DNA of 11,030 nt from Thermocaproicibacter sp036741535 (GTDB lineage: Bacteria; Bacillota; Clostridia; Oscillospirales; Acutalibacteraceae), in NCBI GenBank assembly GCA_036741535.1, contig DAINSB010000072.1:1-11030 (forward strand). Direction: 5' to 3'. The position numbers and the translations under genes are program-made. Positions within the stretch are counted from its first letter, which is position 1; each line of letters opens with the position of its first letter. This document shows, piece by piece, positions 6,185-11,030 of this stretch. The notes beneath the pieces were generated by a model. It ran no database searches, had not been told where the DNA came from, and saw only the letters and a list, made by a program, of their open reading frames with translations.

Positions 6185-6468
6185 AAATATTCAAAAACCG
6201 GCGAGTAAGAGCAGTAATCCGGACCCGACAGAAAGAAAGAGAGCCGCAGGCGGTGCGATTGCGGCGGACTGTCCCGGACGAATGGACTTACGAGGGCGGG
6301 GCGAAAGGCGGAAACGCCGATTAGCCTGCGACGGGAGCTCCACCCGTTACCAAGGGAGCGCGCATCTGTAGTGCGCGGAACGAGCGGGCGTTTTCGCCAA
6401 TGTGGGTGGTACCGCAGGAAAAAGTTATTTTCTCCTGTCCCTGATTCGATCGGGGGCAGGAGTTTTTT
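6185..6468 (+). promoter_or_regulatory. T-box leader, tRNA-Trp specific (UGG specifier)
   Basis: The leader carries the T-box sequence GTGGGTGGTACCGC (6402–6415), whose UGGU bulge (6407–6410) pairs with the free acceptor end of uncharged tRNA. Stem I can be drawn by eye. GTAAG (6205–6209) pairs with CTTAC (6287–6291) below, and TCCGG (6218–6222) with CCGGA (6274–6278) above the specifier loop. The loop has AGTAA on the 5' side and GAATGGA on the 3' side, which places the specifier UGG (Trp) at 6283–6285. The distal AGAGAG (6237–6242) and GGTGCGA (6252–6258) motifs of stem I are also present. A short hairpin (GGCG/CGCC, 6387–6397) precedes the T-box sequence. The leader ends in a terminator. 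Uncharged tRNA-Trp should stabilise the antiterminator and turn on the transporter genes. Confidence 0.93.
6432..6468 (+). terminator. T-box regulated terminator
   Basis: CTCCTGTCCC (6432–6441) pairs with GGGGCAGGAG (6453–6462; one T·G pair) and six T follow (6463–6468). It is the alternative to the T-box antiterminator and lies just before the trpX ribosome binding site. Confidence 0.92.
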
Positions 6469-6491
6469 ATTTTCAAAGGAGGGTATTCTCT

Positions 6492-7529
6492 ATGAAAACC
6501 TTATTTCACACCGTGAAACTGCTGACCGCGTCCGTTCTGGCTGCGGCGGTCGCCTGCACGGCTTCGTCGTGCGCTTCCGGGACCGGCTCGTCGGAGCAGC
6601 CGGCGTCGTCCGCCGCCGGGAAAAAGGTCAGCATCGGCGTCATCCAGTATGCCACGCATCCTTCGCTGGACAACTGCTACACCGGTTTTAAGGAGGGGCT
6701 GAAGGAAAGCGGCTTTGAAGAGGGGAAAAACCTGACCGTCGATTTTCAGAACGCGCAGGCGGACAACGGCAATTCCGACCTGATGGCGAAAAATATGGTG
6801 TCCAAAAAATACGACATGATCATGGCGATCGCCACGCCGGCCGCCATGTCCGCCTACAGCGCCGCGAAGGATACGAATATCCCGGTCGTGTTCACCGCGA
6901 TCTCCGACCCCGTGGCGGCGCAGCTCGTGCAGTCGCTCGACAAGCCGGGCGGCAACTGCACCGGCTCTTCGGACGTTCTGCCGCTCGAGGCGCAGCTCAA
7001 GATGATCCGCAGCCTCCTGCCGAAAGCAAAAAAGATCGGCGTCCTTTACACCACGAGCGAGGTAAACTCCGTCTCCAACCTCAAGCGGTTCAAAGAGCTC
7101 GCGCCGAAATACGGCTTTGAGATCGTCGACGTGGGCATCACCAATTCCTCCGAGGTTGCTTCAGGGGCCGCCTCGCTCGTGGCAAAGGGCGTGGACTGCG
7201 TAAACAATTTTACCGACAACAATGTGGTCAACAACCTCTCAACGCTCCTGCAGGCGACGAACGGCGCAAAGATTCCCGTGTTCGGCTCCGAGATTGAGCA
7301 GGTCAAAAACGGGTGCCTTGCGTCCGTGAGCATCGACTTCGTCGCGCTCGGAAAAGAGACGGGCAAAATGGCCGCGAAGATCCTCAAAGGAGAAGCGAAG
7401 CCGGCGGATCTCCCGGTCTATGTGGTGACGGACGGCAAACCGGTCTACAACAAGGCAGCAATGGAACAGTTCGGCCTCACCCTCCCCTCCGCGTATGCGG
7501 GCGCGGAAGCCGTCGCTTCTTCAAAATAA
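6492..7529 (+). CDS. trpX: ABC transporter substrate-binding lipoprotein, TrpX type
   Basis: The 345-residue protein belongs to the ABC_sub_bind family (PF04392). ATG 6492 follows AAAGGAGGG; longer readings of the frame lie inside the T-box leader. The N-terminus is a lipoprotein signal: MKTLFHTVKLLT, a hydrophobic stretch 13–21, and a lipidation Cys at 22 (AVAC) or 27 (ASSC). A Ser/Ala/Gly-rich tether follows to about residue 43. The binding domain begins at KKVSIGVIQYATHPSLDN and contains the family features IPVVFTAISDPVAAQLV and MIRSLLPKAKKIGVLYT. The Trp-specific T-box upstream and the permease and ATPase downstream make it the receptor of a TrpXYZ importer. The substrate, tryptophan, follows from the regulation and not from the binding pocket. 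Confidence 0.93.
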   Translation: MKTLFHTVKLLTASVLAAAVACTASSCASGTGSSEQPASSAAGKKVSIGVIQYATHPSLDNCYTGFKEGLKESGFEEGKNLTVDFQNAQADNGNSDLMAKNMVSKKYDMIMAIATPAAMSAYSAAKDTNIPVVFTAISDPVAAQLVQSLDKPGGNCTGSSDVLPLEAQLKMIRSLLPKAKKIGVLYTTSEVNSVSNLKRFKELAPKYGFEIVDVGITNSSEVASGAASLVAKGVDCVNNFTDNNVVNNLSTLLQATNGAKIPVFGSEIEQVKNGCLASVSIDFVALGKETGKMAAKILKGEAKPADLPVYVVTDGKPVYNKAAMEQFGLTLPSAYAGAEAVASSK

Positions 7530-7551
7530 CAGAAAGCGGGTATATCTCCCT

Positions 7552-8472
7552 ATGGATATTTTTCTGGGGCTTCTTTCCAATGTGTTTGAGGAGGGGTTCC
7601 TCTACGCGATCATGGCGGTCGGGGTCTATTTCACCTACCAGGTGTTGAACTTTCCCGACCTTTCCGTCGACGGGACCTTTCCCCTCGGCGCCTGCGTGAC
7701 CGGCGCGCTGATCGCGGGCGGAGTGAACCCGTGGCTCGCGTGCCTGATCTCCTTTCTGTGCGGGGCCGCCGCGGGCAGCGCGACGGGCCTGCTGCACGTG
7801 CGGCTGCACATCACGGACCTGCTCTCCGGCATCATCGTCATGCTGGCGCTCACCAGCGTCAACCTGGTCGTGACGGGCGGCTCTTCGATGATCGCCTACT
7901 ACAACAAACCCACCGTATTCACGTCTGGCCCGGCGGCACTGATCCCGAAACTGGCGAACGGGTGGCGCACCGTGCTCGTCGCGCTGGTGTGCTGCGCCGT
8001 GGTCAAACTGCTGGCGGACCTGTACCTGAAAACAAAATCCGGCCTTTTGCTGCGCGCCGCGGGCGACAATCCGCAGTATGTGATCTCCCTCGGGCGCGAC
8101 CCGGGGAACATGAAGATCCTCGGCCTGATGATCGGCAACGGCTGCACGGCGCTCGCGGGCTCCATCCTGAGCCAGGAATCCGGGTCGGCCAATATCTGGA
8201 GCGGCACGGGCATGGTGGTCATGGGCCTCGCCTCGGTGATCATCGGCACCAGCCTGTTCGGCAGGGTGAAACTCATCAAGCCCACGCTGGCCGTGATCCT
8301 CGGGACGATCATCTACAAGGCGTGCCTCGTCGTCGCCATGCAGCTCGGCCTGCCCACCAATTATCTCAAGCTCCTGATGGCCGTCCTGTTCACCGTGGCA
8401 CTCGTTGCCAACAATCTGGCGCCGTCCGCCGGGAGGAGGAAAAAACAGAATGTCAATCCCACGCAGATCTGA
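7552..8472 (+). CDS. trpY: ABC transporter permease, TrpY type
   Basis: The 306-residue membrane protein is of the BPD_transp_2 (LivH-like) fold with about eight hydrophobic segments. The family motif near the N-terminus is YFTYQVLNFPDLSVDGTFPLG. The cytoplasmic loop TKSGLLLRAAGDNPQYVISLG probably contacts the ATPase. ATG 7552 lies 22 nt after the trpX stop. Its ribosome binding site (AAAGCGGG, 12 nt away) is weak, so coupling to trpX is likely. A longer frame from 7495 would overlap trpX and is less likely. The 3' end overlaps trpZ by 23 nt. This type of permease works with PF04392 receptors. Confidence 0.93.
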   Translation: MDIFLGLLSNVFEEGFLYAIMAVGVYFTYQVLNFPDLSVDGTFPLGACVTGALIAGGVNPWLACLISFLCGAAAGSATGLLHVRLHITDLLSGIIVMLALTSVNLVVTGGSSMIAYYNKPTVFTSGPAALIPKLANGWRTVLVALVCCAVVKLLADLYLKTKSGLLLRAAGDNPQYVISLGRDPGNMKILGLMIGNGCTALAGSILSQESGSANIWSGTGMVVMGLASVIIGTSLFGRVKLIKPTLAVILGTIIYKACLVVAMQLGLPTNYLKLLMAVLFTVALVANNLAPSAGRRKKQNVNPTQI

Positions 8473-9262
8473 CCGTCCCGGCGGGCCTCTCGTCGAGCTT
8501 CGGCACATCGACAAAATCTTCAACCCCGGCACGGTGAGCGAGATCCCCCTGTTCCGCGACTTCAATCTCTCCCTGCGGGAGGGGGAGTTCGCCTCCGTTG
8601 TGGGCAGCAACGGCTCCGGGAAAACGACCGTTCTGAACATCCTCTGCGGCAGCGTAAAGCCGGACTCCGGCGAGGTCCTGTTCGACGGCAGGGAGATCGG
8701 CCCCCTGCCCGAGTACAGGCGCTCGGCTTTCCTCGGCCGCGTCTTTCAGGACCCGGCCCTCGGCACCTGCCCGCAGCTGACCATCCTGCAAAACCTGGCG
8801 CTCGCCGACAACAAAGGGCATCCGTTCAGCCTGAGGCGAAGCATCCCGAAAAAACGGATCGACTTTTTCCGCTCTCAGCTCGAGCTGCTGAAGCTCGGCC
8901 TTGAAAACAAGCTCGACCTGCCCGTCGCGAATCTTTCGGGCGGGCAGAGGCAGGCCCTCGCCCTGCTGATCTGCACCATGGCGCCGATCCGCCTGCTGAT
9001 CCTGGACGAGCACACGGCGGCGCTCGACCCCAAGTCCGGCGAAAACGTCATGGAGCTGACGGAACGTTTCATCAGGGAAAAGCATCTGACCACTCTGATG
9101 GTCACGCACAACCTGAAATACGCCGTGAATTACGGCAGCCGCCTGGTGATGATGCACCGCGGGCAGATCATCCTCGATAAATCTGGGGACGAAAAGGCCG
9201 CCCTCGGGATCCGCGACCTGACCGACAAATTCGACGAGATCAGCATCGAGGACGGCAACTAG
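8450..9262 (+). CDS. trpZ: ABC transporter ATPase, TrpZ type
   Basis: The 270-residue protein has all ABC ATPase motifs: Walker A GSNGSGKTT (52–60), Q-loop Gln100, signature LSGGQ (162–166), Walker B RLLILDE (181–187) and the switch His220 in MVTHN. It powers uptake through the trpX/trpY importer. ATG 8450 was chosen because GGAGGAGGA lies 10 nt upstream; this start is inside the end of trpY, a 23-nt overlap that suggests coupled translation. The motif DEHTAALDP, with His where most ABC proteins have Pro, is common in this subfamily. A hairpin repeat begins on the last base of the TAG stop codon (9262). Confidence 0.95.
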   Translation: MSIPRRSDRPGGPLVELRHIDKIFNPGTVSEIPLFRDFNLSLREGEFASVVGSNGSGKTTVLNILCGSVKPDSGEVLFDGREIGPLPEYRRSAFLGRVFQDPALGTCPQLTILQNLALADNKGHPFSLRRSIPKKRIDFFRSQLELLKLGLENKLDLPVANLSGGQRQALALLICTMAPIRLLILDEHTAALDPKSGENVMELTERFIREKHLTTLMVTHNLKYAVNYGSRLVMMHRGQIILDKSGDEKAALGIRDLTDKFDEISIEDGN

Positions 9263-9309
9263 CGGCGTGCCGCCGCGGCCAATGCCGGGCAGGCTGAGCC
9301 TGCGTGCAA
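9262..9309 (+). repeat. Bipartite hairpin repeat, copy C (after trpZ)
   Basis: GCGGCG (9262–9267), loop TGC and CGCCGC (9271–9276) form a perfect 6-bp stem. The linker GGCCAATGCCGGGCA (9277–9291) overlaps a second hairpin, GCAGGC-TGA-GCCTGC (9289–9303), and GTGCAA follows. The linker is identical to copy B, while both stems differ in sequence but remain paired. Confidence 0.65.
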
Positions 9310-9323
9310 GTTTACACATAGCC

Positions 9324-9420
9324 CATCGAGTGCAATCCCGATGCAAGGCGGAAGAAGCAGCGTTGCTGAAAACCATAGTTGTGGTCCGCCGTAGGCGCGG
9401 AGGGCACTTTGCGCCCCCGG
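9324..9420 (+). other. Structured non-coding stretch of unknown role
   Basis: No gene is seen between trpZ and purD. Several helices can be drawn: CATCG/CGATG (9324–9328 with 9339–9343) and GGCGGA/TCCGCC (9347–9352 with 9385–9390). The second encloses AGCA/TGCT (9356–9359 with 9364–9367) and ACC/GGT (9372–9374 with 9383–9385), like a three-way junction. Because most base pairs are symmetric, the strand is uncertain. It could be a dispersed repeat, the folded end of the trp message, or a small RNA. Confidence 0.35.
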
Positions 9421-9428
9421 ACAGAAAG

Positions 9429-9466
9429 AGGCCGCTCCCGCGGACAGAACATTACGGGAGCGGCCT
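9429..9466. terminator. Symmetric hairpin between convergent units
   Basis: AGGCCGCTCCCG (9429–9440) pairs perfectly with CGGGAGCGGCCT (9455–9466), 12 bp with a 14-nt loop. It is followed by short T runs on both strands (CCTTTGA on plus, CCTCTTTCT on minus). It lies between trpZ (plus) and purD (minus) and probably serves both, mainly purD, which ends 32 nt away. Confidence 0.7.
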
Positions 9467-9497
9467 TTGACACTCGCGCCAGCCGCAGCTCTGAACT

Positions 9498-10799
9498 TTA
9501 ATCGGGCTGAACGGCGCGGCTTGGCCGCGCGGACACCGCGCCGCCGCCGATGTCGTGGCGGAAGAAGGCGCCCTTGAAATGGATCTTCCCGACCGCGGCG
9601 TAGGCTTTCGCCAACGCCTCCGGAAGGTCCTTCCCCAGCGCGGTCACGCCGAGGACGCGCCCGCCGTTCGTGTAGAACCTGCCCTGCCGGAACAGCGTGC
9701 CGGCGTGGTAGACAGTCGCGCCCTGCACCTGCCCGTTCCCGTCGAGGCCGGTGATCTCCATCCCCTTTTCGTAATGGGACGGGTATCCTCCGGAAGCCAT
9801 CACCACGCAGGCACAGGCGCCATCGCTCCACTCGATCGGCTGGTCTTCCAGCGTGCCGTCCACGACCGCCTCGAGGATGTCCACAAAATCCGTCTTGAGG
9901 CGCGGCAGGACAACCTGCGCCTCCGGGTCCCCGAAGCGGGAGTTGTACTCAATCACCTTCGGCCCGTCCGGCGTGAGCATCAGCCCGAAGTACAGGCAGC
10001 CCTTGAACGGCCGCCCCTCCCGGTTCATGGCGCGCAGGGTCGGAAGAAAAATGGTGTCCATGCACAACTGCGCGACTTCCTGCGTATAATAGGGGTTTGG
10101 GCTGATGGTGCCCATGCCCCCGGTGTTGAGGCCCCTGTCGCCGTCGAGCGCGCGCTTGTGGTCCTTGGAAGAAACCATGGGGCGCACGCATTTCCCGTCC
10201 GTGAACGCGAGGACGGAAACCTCCGGGCCGGTCAGGAATTCCTCGACGACCACCCGGTTGCCGGAGTCGCCGAAAGCCCTGTCCCGCATGATGGTCGTGA
10301 GCGCCGCCTTCGCGTCGCCCTCGTCCTGCGCGAGGATGACGCCCTTGCCCAGCGCCAGCCCGTCCGCCTTGATCACGGCGGGATAGGTTCCGCGCGACCG
10401 GATAAAGCGCAGCGCTTTGTCCGGGTCGTCGAACACCTCGTATCCGGCGGTCGGGATATGGTATTTCTTCATGAGATTTTTGGAAAAGACCTTGCTGCTC
10501 TCGATCTGCGCGGCCTTCGCGGTCGGGCCGAACGCGCGGATGCCCGCCTTCTGCAGCTCGTCGACCATCCCGTTTGCGAGCGGGTCGTCCGGCGCGACGA
10601 AGACGAGATCGACCGCCTTTTCTTTCGCAAAAGCCACGACGCCGGGGATGTCCGTCGGGGGGATGGCGACGCATTCCGCGTCTTTCGAGATTCCTCCGTT
10701 GCCGGGCGCGCAGTAGAGTTTCGCGACCCGCGGGCTCTTTTTCAGCTTGCACACGATCGCATGTTCGCGGCCCCCGCCGCCGATCACCAGAATATCCAT
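9498..10799 (-). CDS. purD: Phosphoribosylamine–glycine ligase (GAR synthetase)
   Basis: PurD joins glycine to phosphoribosylamine with ATP, the second step of de novo purine synthesis. The 433-residue protein shows the N-terminal nucleotide-like fold (GGGGREHA, 7–14), PDDPLANGMVDELQ (70–83), the ATP-grasp loop YPAVIKADGLALGKGV (139–154), LNTGGMG (224–230) and the signature RFGDPEAQ (288–295). ATG 10799 follows GAAGAGGG and gives the family start MDILVIGGGG; the open frame continues upstream but those codons are intergenic repeat and the end of purH. The normal family ending (KIHFKGAFFRHDIG, 405–418) is followed by 15 residues, GGAVSARPSRAVQPD, read mainly from a hairpin repeat that also occurs outside genes. 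purH lies directly upstream, so the two form part of a pur operon. Confidence 0.97.
   Translation of the reverse strand: MDILVIGGGGREHAIVCKLKKSPRVAKLYCAPGNGGISKDAECVAIPPTDIPGVVAFAKEKAVDLVFVAPDDPLANGMVDELQKAGIRAFGPTAKAAQIESSKVFSKNLMKKYHIPTAGYEVFDDPDKALRFIRSRGTYPAVIKADGLALGKGVILAQDEGDAKAALTTIMRDRAFGDSGNRVVVEEFLTGPEVSVLAFTDGKCVRPMVSSKDHKRALDGDRGLNTGGMGTISPNPYYTQEVAQLCMDTIFLPTLRAMNREGRPFKGCLYFGLMLTPDGPKVIEYNSRFGDPEAQVVLPRLKTDFVDILEAVVDGTLEDQPIEWSDGACACVVMASGGYPSHYEKGMEITGLDGNGQVQGATVYHAGTLFRQGRFYTNGGRVLGVTALGKDLPEALAKAYAAVGKIHFKGAFFRHDIGGGAVSARPSRAVQPD
9512..9543 (-). repeat. Hairpin repeat, copy A, inside the end of purD
   Basis: On the minus strand, the GCGCGG stem arm (9541–9536), TGT loop, CCGCGC arm (9532–9527) and GGCCAA (9526–9521) are identical to copy B over 21 nt. 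The sequence then differs; it can form an alternative 8-bp stem, CGGCGCGG (9543–9536) with CCGCGCCG (9519–9512). It encodes most of the last 15 residues of PurD. Confidence 0.6.
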
Positions 10800-10821
10800 T
10801 TTCCCTCTTCCTCGTAAGACC

Positions 10822-10838
10822 TTGGGACTCCGCCCCAA
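10822..10838 (-). repeat. GGGGTTTGGGGCGGAG-type hairpin before purD
   Basis: On the minus strand, TTGGG (10838–10834) and CCCAA (10826–10822) form a hairpin with a 7-nt loop about 15 nt before the purD ribosome binding site. This type of G-rich intergenic sequence is, from memory, widespread in GC-rich Clostridia; that could not be verified here. Confidence 0.4.
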
Positions 10839-10921
10839 ACCCCGCAAACTTTTACGTTTTTGGATTCGGGGATTCTGCGGGAGCAGTATCTTGAACTTTC
10901 CGGGCGAAGTCAGGCCTTTGA

Positions 10922-10967
10922 TTTGCACCGGGCCACATGCCCGGCATTGGCCGCGCGGACACCGCGC
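10922..10967 (-). repeat. Bipartite hairpin repeat, copy B (after purH)
   Basis: One base after the purH stop on the minus strand, GCGCGG (10967–10962), loop TGT and CCGCGC (10958–10953) form a 6-bp stem. The linker GGCCAATGCCGGGCA (10952–10938) leads into a second stem, CCGGGC/GCCCGG (10944–10939 with 10933–10928), then TGCAAA. It has the same architecture and the same linker as copy C. Confidence 0.65.
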
Positions 10968-10968
10968 A

Positions 10969-11030
10969 TCAATGGTGGAACAGGCGCAGGCCCGTGAAAG
11001 CCATGGCGATGCCGTATTTGTCACACGTTT
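10969..11030 (-). CDS. purH: PurH (AICAR transformylase/IMP cyclohydrolase), C-terminal end
   Basis: Only the last 19 full codons are inside the window: TCDKYGIAMAFTGLRLFHH, then TGA (10971–10969). This matches the conserved PurH ending (usually close to DKYGMAMVFTGxRHFxH). PurH performs the last two steps of IMP synthesis. It lies 169 nt upstream of purD on the same strand, an order common in Bacillota pur operons; the gap is filled with repeats (10922–10967 and around 10822–10838). The gene continues beyond the right edge. Confidence 0.85.
   Translation of the reverse strand, partial: TCDKYGIAMAFTGLRLFHH

Noticed and set aside
7477..8640. 387-codon minus-strand frame opposite the permease
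   Set aside because: It is an antisense shadow of trpY and trpZ, rich in His, Arg and Asp with no domain.
9263..9497. Possible tRNA gene in the trpZ–purD gap
   Set aside because: No acceptor stem, T-loop (GGTTCGAATCC-like) or CCA pattern could be fitted on either strand.
9259..9831. 190-codon minus-strand frame across the end of purD and the intergenic region
   Set aside because: It is out of frame with purD, crosses the terminator hairpin and repeats, and has Arg/Pro-rich random composition.
9555..10817. 420-codon plus-strand open frame opposite purD
   Set aside because: It is antisense to a complete PurD, with low-quality composition and no start signals.
10800..11024. 75-codon N-terminal extension of PurD
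   Set aside because: The codons come from the intergenic repeats and overlap the purH end in another frame; ATG 10799 has a good ribosome binding site and the family start.

Overview
The window looks like the chromosome of a GC-rich, spore-forming Clostridia member, most like the Oscillospiraceae/Ruminococcaceae. The evidence is a CotF-type spore coat gene, a Bacillota-type RecJ–Rel pair, an EndoA/NdoA-type MazF, a tRNA-sensing T-box leader, an ECF transporter S component, strong AGGAGG-type ribosome binding sites and GC-rich third codon positions. No phage, transposase, integrase, CRISPR array, rRNA or tRNA was seen. The family assignment is an inference from these features.

Left part, minus strand (1–6095). 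Read in the direction of transcription, from right to left, it starts with a strong extended -10 promoter (about 6067–6075). This drives a cytidylate-kinase-like protein that is translationally coupled (ATGA overlap) to an ECF S component. A hairpin follows, then a tandem DUF1540 cysteine-rich protein with a strong terminator. Next come an unusual open frame with coding character but no usual start codon, another terminator, and a MazF toxin without a visible antitoxin. Two small sporulation-type genes (a four-cysteine helical protein and a CotF-like coat protein) follow with their own terminator. Last is recJ, whose end overlaps the start of a Rel (p)ppGpp synthetase/hydrolase that runs off the left edge.

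Middle part, plus strand (6150–9466). A perfect consensus sigma-A promoter (TTGACA, 17 bp, TATAAT) drives a T-box leader whose specifier reads UGG (Trp). The leader controls a three-gene ABC importer of the TrpXYZ type: lipoprotein, permease and ATPase. Charged-tRNA-Trp sensing would switch on tryptophan uptake during starvation. A GC-rich symmetric hairpin closes the unit against the convergent purine genes.

Right part, minus strand (9498–11030). The 3' end of purH is followed by purD, both of de novo purine synthesis. 

The least explained content is in and around 3' ends. A small bipartite hairpin element occurs three times (9262–9309, 9512–9543, 10922–10967), directly after stop codons or built into the last codons of purD. 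Its stem sequences differ in a compensatory way between two copies while the linker is identical. A structured stretch lies at 9324–9420. The only UACAU site (the MazF cleavage motif) in the mazF message sits on mazF's own stop codon, inside a hairpin.
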